From Mageeibacillus sp. UBA1193 (GTDB lineage Bacteria; Bacillota; Clostridia; Saccharofermentanales; Saccharofermentanaceae): 14,135 bases of DNA. The translations under genes were made by a program, and so were the position numbers. Under the pieces are notes generated by a model that saw nothing but the letters and a program-made list of their open reading frames with translations, was not told the origin of the DNA and searched no databases. The stretch is from the NCBI GenBank assembly GCA_002310155.1, contig DBYF01000148.1, forward strand, positions 1,295 to 15,429, written 5' to 3'. This document shows, piece by piece, positions 6,858-14,055 of this stretch (its first letter is position 1; each line of letters starts with the position of its first letter).

Positions 6858-7595
6858 TTATCTCGAGTAAATGCCGGTCGTTATCTCTTTGGCATAGGCC
6901 TCCTTCAAAGGAAGACCTTCTGTAGCAAGCGCGATCTGCGCCTCTTTCTGATTGTCATAGGGGACTGAAAGGATCGTAAAAGAGATCGGTGAGAGCTCTT
7001 TTCCCCCAAGTTCACCCTCCACGAGGAGCGCGTGCGCACGCGGAACGCCGATACTGTTGCCAACACTTCCCGTATTGACCGAATAGCCGTCATGGAGGGA
7101 TCTTACATACGGACGGTGGCTGTCCGCGCAGATGATGCTGTCATACTTGATCGAGCGGTCCTTCGAATAGAATCCGTCCCTTAACGCGTCATCTGAATCA
7201 TAGCCCTGATAGAGCCCGGCGAGCGGACGCCCGTGAACCAGACGGATATTGAGTCCGCTGATCAGAACATGATCTTCCAGAGGAAGCGAATCGAGCCACT
7301 TGATTCGTTCTTCCCCGATCTGGTTATAGAAGAAGCTGTTCTCTTTTGCATAGATATCGCCCGGAATATCTCTCCGGAAATAGCTCTTGCAGATCCATTC
7401 ATCCCAGTTTCCCTTCAGGATGTGGCCGCAGTTCTCCTTTACCCAGTCACAGGTCTCACAGTTGGAAGGTCCTTTTCCGACGGCATCTCCCAAAAACCAG
7501 ATCTCATCCGGAGATAGTGTCTTGATATGTGCTGCCATTGCTTCTGTCGCAACGATGTTTCCGTGCAGGTCTCCGAGAAAAATGATTCTGCTCAT
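6858..7595 (-). CDS. Calcineurin-like metallophosphoesterase
   Basis: A 245-residue protein of the calcineurin-like phosphoesterase superfamily, with metal-binding motifs in order: GDLHGN (8-13), GDAVGKGP (36-43), GNWD (62-65) and VHGRP (120-124). The position of the final GHTH motif reads ADSHRP (157-162), so the first histidine of that motif is replaced by aspartate. NTGSVGN (174-180) matches the conserved NPGSVG. Related proteins hydrolyse phosphodiesters or phosphomonoesters; the substrate is unknown. The start is the ATG at 7595 because AAGGAG lies 8 bases upstream of it; a longer frame to 7655 runs through the leader hairpin and is not credible. It is cotranscribed with galactokinase (12-base gap), which may mean a role in sugar-phosphate or nucleotide metabolism, but that is inference. 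Confidence 0.85.
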   Translation of the reverse strand: MSRIIFLGDLHGNIVATEAMAAHIKTLSPDEIWFLGDAVGKGPSNCETCDWVKENCGHILKGNWDEWICKSYFRRDIPGDIYAKENSFFYNQIGEERIKWLDSLPLEDHVLISGLNIRLVHGRPLAGLYQGYDSDDALRDGFYSKDRSIKYDSIICADSHRPYVRSLHDGYSVNTGSVGNSIGVPRAHALLVEGELGGKELSPISFTILSVPYDNQKEAQIALATEGLPLKEAYAKEITTGIYSR

Positions 7596-7627
7596 GCTTC
7601 TTCTCCTTGATGTCCAGGCTATACGGC

Positions 7628-7657
7628 AAGTGCCTCCACCCGAAGGCAGAGGCACCT
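7628..7657 (-). other. Strong UUCG-capped hairpin in the metallophosphoesterase leader
   Basis: Read on the minus strand, a 13-base arm AGGTGCCTCTGCC pairs with GGTGGAGGCACTT around the loop TTCG, closed by C-G, giving a very stable cUUCGg tetraloop stem with three G-U wobbles. It lies between the candidate promoter and the ribosome binding site of the metallophosphoesterase, and 62 bases beyond the stop of the ABC permease. No T-run follows on either strand, so it is not a standard intrinsic terminator. It may stabilise mRNA ends or partly stop read-through from the ABC operon. Confidence 0.6.
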
Positions 7658-7671
7658 GTCCTTACCTGATT

Positions 7672-7700
7672 ATGATAATACAAATGCTGTAAGAAGTGAA
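7672..7700 (-). promoter_or_regulatory. Candidate promoter of the metallophosphoesterase-galactokinase operon
   Basis: On the minus strand TTCACT (plus 7695-7700) is followed after 17 bases by TATCAT (plus 7672-7677). The expected start of transcription is near 7665, giving a leader of about 70 bases that begins with the UUCG hairpin. Confidence 0.5.
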
Positions 7701-7718
7701 ATTCTGTATCGGATCCTT

Positions 7719-8594
7719 TTACGAAGACACTCTGTCGTATTTGCGGATCAGCAGCACATCGGCCACAAGCAGAAGAACCGGTGCGGATAACATAAGCGGC
7801 AGGTTATTATATGAATCTCCGTATGCAATCGCGGCGACGGAAGTGAAGAGGATAATGACCGTAGCTATAACGATACACAAAGCACAAAGAGGTGTGCTTA
7901 AGTATTTCTGAAGCTTTCCGATCAGGGCCAGCAGGAATGCCAGACCCAGCCAGACCACCATTATCAGCAAGAAGTAGAAAGCAAATCCACCGAACTTGAC
8001 TGGTTCGTAGGATCGGATCAATCTCACCTGCGAATCCTTCCACTCCGACTGGTAGGAGCCTATAATTTCGTAGAAACCGCCATTTCTGAAGACTATACCG
8101 CTTTCCGTTAAAGCCGTCTGGCCCGTGAACAGGACAAATGCTAATACCATAATGAGCATGCTGGAGACGAACTTCACCACAAAGAGTACGGATTTCTTAC
8201 AGGGAACTCCGAACGTCATCTCTGCCTGTGTTCCAAAGAAGGTCTTGATCAGATTTCCTATATTCAAAACGACCAGGAAGGCCATCAGTATAAAGGCTGC
8301 AAAGCTCATGCCTACTTTCAGCTCATACAGACTTATACCATTTTCCATTTCATTAATGAAATCCGACTCGTCTGCCGTCATATCGCTAAAGGGATCCTCT
8401 GAATACTCACTGGTCACATATTTGTCGATGATCTTATCGTATTTGACCCATCTGCTCTGCATGTAGATCGACGGGATCATCAGCAGAAGCGGGACGATAA
8501 TGCCGATGACAAGGAGTCTTTTGAGCTCATCACCAAATGCGGAAAGACCCATTTTCAGATTATTCGGTGCCTTATACTCGGCCATATCACTCAT
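7719..8594 (-). CDS. ABC transporter permease (ABC-2 type, YtrC/D-like)
   Basis: A 291-residue integral membrane protein with six predicted helices (about 27-45, 93-116, 132-155, 203-227, 235-258, 263-281). An extracytoplasmic loop of about 45 residues lies between helices 1 and 2, rich in Asp/Glu, and another of about 45 between helices 3 and 4. It follows an ABC ATPase and a YtrA-type regulator, so it is the membrane half of that exporter. The ATG at 8594 is chosen: GGAGG lies 8 bases upstream, and the ATG overlaps the ATPase stop by 8 bases (ATGAGTGA). A longer frame to 8642 would run inside the ATPase gene. Substrate unknown; related systems respond to cell-envelope antibiotics. Confidence 0.82.
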   Translation of the reverse strand: MSDMAEYKAPNNLKMGLSAFGDELKRLLVIGIIVPLLLMIPSIYMQSRWVKYDKIIDKYVTSEYSEDPFSDMTADESDFINEMENGISLYELKVGMSFAAFILMAFLVVLNIGNLIKTFFGTQAEMTFGVPCKKSVLFVVKFVSSMLIMVLAFVLFTGQTALTESGIVFRNGGFYEIIGSYQSEWKDSQVRLIRSYEPVKFGGFAFYFLLIMVVWLGLAFLLALIGKLQKYLSTPLCALCIVIATVIILFTSVAAIAYGDSYNNLPLMLSAPVLLLVADVLLIRKYDRVSS

Positions 8595-9309
8595 TTTCAC
8601 TGCCTCCTTCCACAAAACGGAATTCTTCCTTGAATATGTCATTAATGGTCATCCCGTACTTCGAACGCAGTTCATCCGCTTCTCCCTGAAGATGGACTTT
8701 TCCGTTCTTCAGCATAACTACTTCGTCGAGAATCAATTCGATGTCCAGGACAACATGCGTGCTGATGATGACCGTGTTATCTTCGCCAAAAGAACCGAGG
8801 ATCGTCTGTACGATAAAATCTCTTGTGGCCGGATCGACCGCCGCCAGAGGCTCATCAAGAAGGAAGAGCTTCGCTTTTCTGCTTAGGAAAAGGATCAGCT
8901 GGACCTGCTCCTTCTGTCCCTTCGAGAGTGAAGCCAGCCGCTGATTCGGCTTGAACTTCAGGCGCTTCATGAGAGAAAGTGCTTTTTCCTCTTCAAAATC
9001 CGGGAAGTATTTCTTCATGTGCTTCATGGCGCCGCGGATCGAATGGAATCCGCCCAGAACATAGTGGTCAGGAAGGAAACTTACATAGCTGTTCGTCACT
9101 TCTGACGGTTCCAGTCCGTCGATCAGGATCTCTCCGTCATTCTTGGTCAGAAGGCCCATCAGGAGGCGGAATAGTGTCGTCTTTCCTTCTCCGTTCGGTG
9201 CGAGGAGACCGACGATCTTCCCGGTTCCGATCGTCAGATCGAGCCCGTCTAAGACCTTCTTCTTCCCGTAGGTACGGGTCAGGTTGCTAATCTTGAGCAG
9301 ATCATTCAT
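8587..9309 (-). CDS. ABC transporter ATP-binding protein (YtrB-like)
   Basis: A 240-residue ATPase with all key elements: Walker A APNGEGKTT (37-45), signature LSKGQ (128-132, a variant of LSGGQ), Walker B LFLLDEP (148-154), D-loop AAVD (156-159) and the switch histidine H185 in ISTHVV. The Q-loop region reads VSFLPDH (76-82), with aspartate where many have glutamine. It powers the permease encoded next. The ATG overlaps the stop of the regulator (ATGA, 9306-9309) and is preceded by GGAGGTG, so all three genes are one operon. The likely role is export of, or protection against, an envelope-active compound, inferred from the YtrA-type context. Confidence 0.92.
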   Translation of the reverse strand: MNDLLKISNLTRTYGKKKVLDGLDLTIGTGKIVGLLAPNGEGKTTLFRLLMGLLTKNDGEILIDGLEPSEVTNSYVSFLPDHYVLGGFHSIRGAMKHMKKYFPDFEEEKALSLMKRLKFKPNQRLASLSKGQKEQVQLILFLSRKAKLFLLDEPLAAVDPATRDFIVQTILGSFGEDNTVIISTHVVLDIELILDEVVMLKNGKVHLQGEADELRSKYGMTINDIFKEEFRFVEGGSENE

Positions 9310-9674
9310 TTCTTTTCACCTCCAATATCCTGAATCAGGGAAACCGCATCTTCCTGCGATATTCCGAGTTTCTTCATCTCCTGCAGGAATTCTTCTGCTG
9401 CGGCCGCAGCATATTCCCGCCTGATCTTCTTCAGCAATTCTTCGTCCGTGGTCACGACACGTCCGCTGGTACGGTTCGTGATGGCAAGTCCTGTATCTTC
9501 CAGTTGTGCCATCGCTCTCTGCATAGTGTTCGGATTCACTCCTGCTTCCTCTGCCATCTCGCGGACAGACGGGAGTTTTCCTCCCTTGGGGTAGGTTCCG
9601 TTTAAGATGCGGATCACGATCATGTCGTAGATCTGCTGGAAGATCGGCCGGTTCTCTTTAAATGCCCACGGCAT
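9306..9674 (-). CDS. GntR family transcriptional regulator, YtrA subfamily
   Basis: A 122-residue repressor-type protein. The N-terminal winged helix (about 8-76) has the GntR pattern PIFQQIYDMIVIRILNG, KLPSVREMAEEAGVNPNTMQ and LEDTGLAITNRTSGRVV. Only a short helical tail follows (about 80-122, with an EEFLQEMKKLGISQEDAV segment). The small size and tail match the YtrA subfamily, where the tail is a dimerisation element, not a large ligand domain. The ATG at 9674 is chosen because GGGAGGTG lies just upstream; the longer frame to 9728 would start inside the leader. It leads an operon with an ABC ATPase and permease, the usual YtrA context, and probably represses it from the dyad at 9729-9752. 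Confidence 0.92.
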   Translation of the reverse strand: MPWAFKENRPIFQQIYDMIVIRILNGTYPKGGKLPSVREMAEEAGVNPNTMQRAMAQLEDTGLAITNRTSGRVVTTDEELLKKIRREYAAAAAEEFLQEMKKLGISQEDAVSLIQDIGGEKK

Positions 9675-9703
9675 ATACACACCTCCCTGCTTTCTTATTT
9701 TAT

Positions 9704-9720
9704 GGGAAGCTGTCCTTCCC
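9704..9720 (-). other. Small hairpin in the ytrA-like leader
   Basis: GGGAAG (9704-9709) and CTTCCC (9715-9720) are perfect complements around a 5-base loop. It lies between the operator and the ribosome binding site. The role is unknown; it is too small to claim as an attenuator. Confidence 0.35.
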
Positions 9721-9728
9721 GATAGCAA

Positions 9729-9752
9729 ACTGTACTACTTGATTAATACAGT
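9729..9752 (-). promoter_or_regulatory. Candidate YtrA-type operator dyad
   Basis: A 24-base dyad with outer arms ACTGTA (9729-9734, shown 5'-3' as ACTGTA/TACAGT on the two strands) and inner TA/TA matches: the minus strand reads ACTGTAtTA, six bases, TAgTACAGT. The GT...AC half-site character fits GntR-family operators. It overlaps the -10 region of the promoter, which suits repression by the adjacent regulator. Confidence 0.65.
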
Positions 9753-9776
9753 AATACGGTCAGGCATGATTGTCAA
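9748..9776 (-). promoter_or_regulatory. Promoter of the regulator-ABC transporter operon
   Basis: On the minus strand a perfect TTGACA (plus 9771-9776) is followed after 17 bases by TACTGT (plus 9748-9753), a weak -10. The -10 lies within the operator dyad. The leader is about 65 bases. Confidence 0.6.
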
Positions 9777-9801
9777 CACCTTTTTCAAAAAAGAAAACAA
9801 T

Positions 9802-9831
9802 AAAAGACCTGCTCTCTTGAGCAGGTCTTTT
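9802..9831 (-). terminator. Intrinsic terminator of the sugar dehydratase gene
   Basis: A 13-base perfect stem AAAAGACCTGCTC / GAGCAGGTCTTTT with a 4-base loop TCTT (plus strand). On the minus strand the stem is followed by a T-rich run (ATTGTTTTCTTTTTTG), 25 bases after the dehydratase stop. On the plus strand CGGTTTTTT follows, so it can act in both directions. It insulates the dehydratase from the ytr-like operon. Confidence 0.93.
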
Positions 9832-9856
9832 CGGTTTTTTGGATTAATTGTCAGGA

Positions 9857-11755
9857 TCACATGGAACCCGGCTTGTATGTAGGAACGATCTCCTGAACGT
9901 ACTTCTTGATGTTCTCGTCGTCTTCCTGGCTGTCGAGGTCGAGTTCTTCGATCTTCTTCTTCAGCTTCTCATCATCCATCTCGATCGGCTGGCCGATGAA
10001 GATGAGTTTGTTATCTGTCGTCTGCATGCCTTCCTCATCCATGAGCTTCTCTTCGTAGAGTTTCTCACCCGGACGAAGTCCTGTGTAGACGATCTTGATA
10101 TCGACATCCGGTGTCAGACCGGACAGCTTGATCAGGTTTCTGGCCATATCGTCGATCTTGACCGGATCGCCCATGTCGAGAACGAAGATCTCACCGCCCT
10201 TCGCATACTGGGAAGCCTGAAGTACCAGGGATACTGCCTCCGGGATCGTCATGAAGTAACGGATGATGTCCTTATGTGTAACAGTGACCGGACCGCCCTC
10301 TTCGATCTGCTTTCTGAAGAGCGGGATAACGGAACCGTTCGAGCCGAGAACGTTACCGAAACGGACCGCAACGAACTTCGTATTTGTCTCCGAACGGTTC
10401 ATCATCTGGATGACCATCTCGCAGATACGCTTGGAAGCGCCCATGAGGTTCGTCGGGTTAACGGCCTTATCGGTAGAGATCAGTACGAAGGTCTCAACAC
10501 CGGCCTTGGCAGCAGCAACTGCCGTCTTATATGTACCCATGACGTTGTTCTTAATAGCTTCGTTCGGGCTGTCTTCCATGAGCGGAACGTGCTTATGGGC
10601 AGCGGCATGGAATACGATGTTCGGCTTATACTTCTGCATGACGCTCTCGATACGGTGTGTATTACGTACCGAACCGATCAGTGTGACGAGATTCAGCTTG
10701 TTGTGATACTTACGGACGAGCTCCTGCTGGATATCGTAAGCACCGTTCTCATAGATATCGAAGATGATCAGCTGCTTCGGCTGATGTGCCGCGATCTGAC
10801 GGCAGAGCTCGGAACCGATGGATCCGCCGCCGCCGGTAACCAGGATCGTCTTGCCCTGGAGCATCGCGAATACTTCGTCGTTATTGATCTCGATCGGGTC
10901 TCTGCCCAGAAGGTCGGTAAGTTCTACGTCCTTAAGACGGCTGACGCTTACTTCACCGTTAGCCAGCTGATATACACCCGGAAGGACACGAACCTTCGCG
11001 CCGGTCTCTTTACAGATGCTCAGGATGTTCTTTCTGTCTCTCGGAGATGCTGTCGGCATCGCGAAAATGATGGAACCGATGTCATACTCGGCTGCCTTCT
11101 CTACGATGACATCACGGCCACCAACGATCGGAATGCCATAGAGCTCACGGCCGATCTTCGCCGGGTTATCGTCGATGATGCAGACCGGACGCTGGTGCTG
11201 GTGAGTATCGCTCTTGAGCTCACGGATCAGGACAGATCCTGCGGAACCACCACCGATGATCATGACATTCTCGATGTTACCTGCACGGTACTCGTTGCTC
11301 TTGCTGTACTGGCTTCTGATATAACGGAGCAGACGATACGAGAAACGTACCATTACGTGAAGAACGAACGCGATGAAGACACCGAAGAAATAGAAAGATC
11401 TCGGCATGTCGATCTTCAGCAGGAACTTCGAAAGGATATAGCAGAGTGTGATGACGGCATACGCCTTGATCATCGTAAATGTCTCATCGATACTTACATA
11501 GGACCAGATGCTGTGGTACAGCTTAAATGCCAGGAACACCGCGATCGTGATCGCGCTCCACAGCGGAATGATCTTCAGATAAGTGGTGAAATACTCGTTC
11601 GGAATACTCCGGAAGTGCATATCGAATCGGAGCAACAATGCAGCAAAGAATGAGAATATGACTACCAGAATATCGGCAATAATAACTACGATTGAGTGGG
11701 TGACCCACTGCATATCTACCTTTTTCTTTGACTTTTCAGACTTGTTTTTTTCCAT
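9857..11755 (-). CDS. Membrane-anchored nucleoside-diphosphate-sugar 4,6-dehydratase (CapD/PglF/WbpM family)
   Basis: A 632-residue enzyme expected to convert UDP-GlcNAc to a 4-keto-6-deoxy sugar, the first step to UDP-bacillosamine, QuiNAc or FucNAc type sugars for surface glycans or glycoproteins. Domains: four membrane helices (about 20-43, 60-80, 93-110, 118-137); a first nucleotide-binding domain with IIGGGSAGSVLI (about 163-175); and a C-terminal short-chain dehydratase domain with NAD loop TGGGGSIG (307-314), STDKAVNPTN and the M438-x3-K442 pair (NLMGASKR). The methionine replaces the tyrosine of ordinary epimerases, as in the inverting and retaining UDP-GlcNAc 4,6-dehydratases. The ATG at 11755 follows GAGGG; a GTG at 11770 is a poorer alternative. 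It stands alone between its own promoter and a terminator, away from any glycan cluster visible here. Confidence 0.9.
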   Translation of the reverse strand: MEKNKSEKSKKKVDMQWVTHSIVVIIADILVVIFSFFAALLLRFDMHFRSIPNEYFTTYLKIIPLWSAITIAVFLAFKLYHSIWSYVSIDETFTMIKAYAVITLCYILSKFLLKIDMPRSFYFFGVFIAFVLHVMVRFSYRLLRYIRSQYSKSNEYRAGNIENVMIIGGGSAGSVLIRELKSDTHQHQRPVCIIDDNPAKIGRELYGIPIVGGRDVIVEKAAEYDIGSIIFAMPTASPRDRKNILSICKETGAKVRVLPGVYQLANGEVSVSRLKDVELTDLLGRDPIEINNDEVFAMLQGKTILVTGGGGSIGSELCRQIAAHQPKQLIIFDIYENGAYDIQQELVRKYHNKLNLVTLIGSVRNTHRIESVMQKYKPNIVFHAAAHKHVPLMEDSPNEAIKNNVMGTYKTAVAAAKAGVETFVLISTDKAVNPTNLMGASKRICEMVIQMMNRSETNTKFVAVRFGNVLGSNGSVIPLFRKQIEEGGPVTVTHKDIIRYFMTIPEAVSLVLQASQYAKGGEIFVLDMGDPVKIDDMARNLIKLSGLTPDVDIKIVYTGLRPGEKLYEEKLMDEEGMQTTDNKLIFIGQPIEMDDEKLKKKIEELDLDSQEDDENIKKYVQEIVPTYKPGSM

Positions 11756-11800
11756 GTATCCCTCAAACACTCAGTTAAGTATCTAATACATATTAAATTG

Positions 11801-11809
11801 ATAATACCA
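11801..11809 (-). promoter_or_regulatory. Possible second, extended -10 promoter of the dehydratase
   Basis: On the minus strand TGGTATTAT (plus 11801-11809) is a TGn-TATTAT extended -10 without a recognisable -35. It lies about 45 bases before the dehydratase start and downstream of the stronger promoter at 11831-11859. Confidence 0.3.
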
Positions 11810-11830
11810 TAAAACTAGCGTGCTTTCGAG

Positions 11831-11859
11831 ATATTAATACACATTCCGAACTGTGTCAA
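11831..11859 (-). promoter_or_regulatory. Promoter of the dehydratase gene
   Basis: On the minus strand a perfect TTGACA (plus 11854-11859) is followed after exactly 17 bases by TAATAT (plus 11831-11836). It lies 36 bases past the histidine kinase stop and about 75 bases before the dehydratase start. I see no hairpin terminator between kinase and promoter, so read-through from the two-component operon is possible. Confidence 0.65.
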
Positions 11860-11894
11860 CTCCAAAAGTCAGATATCAAATTATTCCGACCGGA

Positions 11895-13238
11895 TCACTC
11901 TGTCTTTTGCTCCGCAGATTCTTTTTTCGGAGGGAAAGTCAGCGTGATCGTCGTTCCCTTTCCGGGCTCACTGTCGAGCTTGACTTTAGCTCCGTGATGC
12001 TGCGCGCCGTGCTTAACGATCGACAGTCCGAGACCCGTGCCTCCAATCTCCTTCGAGTGGCTCTTATCTACCCGGTAGAATCTCTCGAAGACTCTGTTCT
12101 GGTGCTTCTGTGCAATACCGATGCCGGTATCCTTGACCGAAAGAGTGATCTCCCCGGTCTCGAGTGTGGATACGTCCACATCTACTCTTCCTCCCGGAGT
12201 ATTGTATTTGATCGCGTTATCGCAGAGATTGTAGACCATCTCGTTAAGAAGGGCATACACACCGGAAACCTGTGCGGATTTTCCGGACAGGCTCAGCTTG
12301 ATCCCCTGCTTATTGGCAACCGGCCGCAGAGCATCGAGGACTTCCGCGGAAAGATCGTAGATATCCACAACTTCGAACGGCGGCTCTTCTGTGTTTTCAT
12401 CGAGTCGGGAAAGCTTGATGATGTCTTCGATCAGAGCGATCAGACGCTGGGATTCCTTATAGATATCCTGAGAGAATTCCTGGACTTTATCCTGCGAGAC
12501 ATTCCCCTGGGACATCAGTTCCGCGAATCCGGAGATCGATGTCAGAGGAGTCTTCAGCTCGTGGGAAACATTTGCAGAGAATTCACGGCGCATCTGTTCT
12601 CTCGACGCGACCTCCTCCTGGATCGTCATCTTCTGCTCCTGGATCTTCTCGATAAGAGGCGTCAGCTCCGGATACTTGTTGATCTCCGGATGGTCAATAT
12701 CAAGCGCATTGATCGGGTTAACGATCTGCTTGGCGATACGGAAAGAGAGTACGCCCGAGATCACCACAACCAGGATCAGGACCCACAGGATCGGTCTTAT
12801 GGCCACGATCGCTTCGTTGATGGCACTGACCGGGCGGCTCAGGCGGAGTATGGTTCCGTCTTCGCACTTTTTCGCATAGTACATCGTGGTTTTCCCGGAG
12901 TTTTCGGATTTACGGATGCTTTTTCCTTCTCCTGTCTCCAGTGCTTCGACTACTTCCGAGCTCTCTTTCTCATTGGCTAAAGGAAGCGTAAATGTATTGT
13001 CGTAGAGAACCTCACCATTCGCATCGATCCATGTGATGCGGTTCGTATCGTCCAGCTTCTCGAGATAGGAGGCACCGCCGGAAAGAAGTCCCTGCTCAGC
13101 ATAGGCCGTTTCCTGTTGCAGCGCCGTGAAGGTCTCATCCTTCGTCTGCGTGTACTGGATCCCGAAGAACAGCAGCGCACAGAGCGCGAGAACGGAGATA
13201 CCGATCAGAAATGAATTGCGAAAGATGGTCTTAGTCAT
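11895..13238 (-). CDS. phoR: Sensor histidine kinase, PhoR type
   Basis: A 447-residue membrane sensor kinase. Order: membrane helix 1 (about 9-28), an extracytoplasmic region of about 115 residues, membrane helix 2 (about 147-167), a short linker with a coiled stretch (IEKIQEQKMTIQEEVASREQ), the H-box FSANVSHELKTPLTSISGF with the phospho-acceptor H226, then N-box NLCDNAIKYN, G1 DTGIGIA, F-box ERFYRVDKSHS and G2 GGTGLGLSIVKHG of the ATPase domain. No PAS domain is evident. The H-box and boxes are of the PhoR/WalK class. It starts 3 bases after the response regulator stop, with GGAGG inside the regulator's end, so the pair is translated together. The symbol rests on the adjacent phosphate transporter and TTAACA boxes; the sensed signal is not shown by the sequence itself. 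Confidence 0.88.
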   Translation of the reverse strand: MTKTIFRNSFLIGISVLALCALLFFGIQYTQTKDETFTALQQETAYAEQGLLSGGASYLEKLDDTNRITWIDANGEVLYDNTFTLPLANEKESSEVVEALETGEGKSIRKSENSGKTTMYYAKKCEDGTILRLSRPVSAINEAIVAIRPILWVLILVVVISGVLSFRIAKQIVNPINALDIDHPEINKYPELTPLIEKIQEQKMTIQEEVASREQMRREFSANVSHELKTPLTSISGFAELMSQGNVSQDKVQEFSQDIYKESQRLIALIEDIIKLSRLDENTEEPPFEVVDIYDLSAEVLDALRPVANKQGIKLSLSGKSAQVSGVYALLNEMVYNLCDNAIKYNTPGGRVDVDVSTLETGEITLSVKDTGIGIAQKHQNRVFERFYRVDKSHSKEIGGTGLGLSIVKHGAQHHGAKVKLDSEPGKGTTITLTFPPKKESAEQKTE

Positions 13239-13241
13239 ACA

Positions 13242-13913
13242 TTATTCCTCCACCAGACGATAGCCTACTCCACGAACGGTTTGGATCAGATGTCCTGCGT
13301 CTCCGAGTTTGGCGCGGAGCGTACGGATATGGACATCAAGGGTTCTGTTTTCTCTCTCGGCACCAAGTCCCCAGACACGGTCGAGAAGCACTTCTCTGGT
13401 CATGACAATGCCCGGATTTTCGGCAAGCAGACACAGGAGTGTGAATTCTTTATATGTCAGGGAGACTTTCTCTCCATTCACGGAAGCCTCGCGTTTGTCC
13501 GGGCAGATATAGAGAGGCCCGACCGAATACTCCGAGAGTGTCTGTCCTCTGGCGTTCCTTCGGAGGACCGCTCTGACTCTCGCGGTCAGTTCCATGATGC
13601 CGAACGGTTTGGAGATATAGTCATCCGCGCCTGCGTCGAGACCGACGACACGGTCATACTCAGTATTCTTAGCGGTCAGCATGATGACGGGAATATCTTT
13701 GGTAAGCGCATCCCTGCGGATGCGTTTCAGGATCGAGATGCCGTCTTCGCCCGGAAGCATGATGTCCAGAAGGATCAGTTCCGGGAGCTGTTTCTCCATG
13801 GCGGACCAGAAAAGCTCATGCGCCTCAAAGCCCTCTGCTTCATAGCCCTGACTGTTCAAGGCATAGATCACGAGCTTGCGAATGCTTTCATCGTCTTCCA
13901 GAAGATAGATCAA
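13242..13913 (-). CDS. phoP: Response regulator, PhoP/PhoB (OmpR) type
   Basis: A two-domain transcription factor. The receiver domain shows the acidic pair D7/D8 in LLEDDESIR, the phospho-acceptor D50 in LILLDIMLPGEDG, T80 in IMLTAKN and K102 in YISKPFG. The C-terminal OmpR-type winged helix includes YKEFTLLCLLAENPG, RENRTLDVHIRTLRAKLG and VRGVGYRL. I place the start at the TTG at 13913 (223 residues): AGAGGTG lies six bases upstream of it and the protein then begins MIYLLEDD. The GTG at 13922 is only one base from that ribosome binding site and so is less likely. It is followed by its kinase and divergent from a Na+/phosphate cotransporter gene, with TTAAC(A/C) boxes between, so phosphate-starvation control is the best reading. 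Confidence 0.9.
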   Translation of the reverse strand: MIYLLEDDESIRKLVIYALNSQGYEAEGFEAHELFWSAMEKQLPELILLDIMLPGEDGISILKRIRRDALTKDIPVIMLTAKNTEYDRVVGLDAGADDYISKPFGIMELTARVRAVLRRNARGQTLSEYSVGPLYICPDKREASVNGEKVSLTYKEFTLLCLLAENPGIVMTREVLLDRVWGLGAERENRTLDVHIRTLRAKLGDAGHLIQTVRGVGYRLVEE

Positions 13914-13934
13914 CTCTCTCACCTCTGCTAAATC

Positions 13935-14016
13935 TTAACATATTTGGCTTTCTCCGCGAAAAGCACTCGTCCTGATTTAACCTACATTTAACATTGGAGT
14001 GGCATCGCATTTAACA
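13935..14016 (+). promoter_or_regulatory. PhoP-box-like direct repeats between phoP and the phosphate transporter
   Basis: Four same-direction copies of TTAAC(A/C): TTAACA 13935-13940, TTAACC 13977-13982, TTAACA 13988-13993 and TTAACA 14011-14016. The middle two are spaced 11 bases start to start, the period of known Gram-positive PhoP boxes (TTAACA-like repeats), and the last is 23 bases on. They precede a -10-like TATACA (14024-14029) and the transporter start at 14056. The first copy lies close to the phoP start, so autoregulation is possible. Confidence 0.65.
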
Positions 14017-14055
14017 TAACCATTATACATTGATTATGAGAAAGAGGGTGAACTG

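Noticed and set aside
7596..7655. N-terminal extension of the metallophosphoesterase
   Set aside because: The extra 20 residues cover the UUCG hairpin and ribosome binding site region; the ATG at 7595 has an ideal AAGGAG.
9848..11653. A 601-codon open frame on the plus strand
   Set aside because: It is exactly antisense to the dehydratase gene, has no ribosome binding site or recognisable domain, and its translation is Asp/Arg/Leu-rich in the way expected from mirrored codons.
11853..12980. A 375-codon plus-strand frame
   Set aside because: Antisense to the histidine kinase, whose motifs are complete. The translation shows no family signal.
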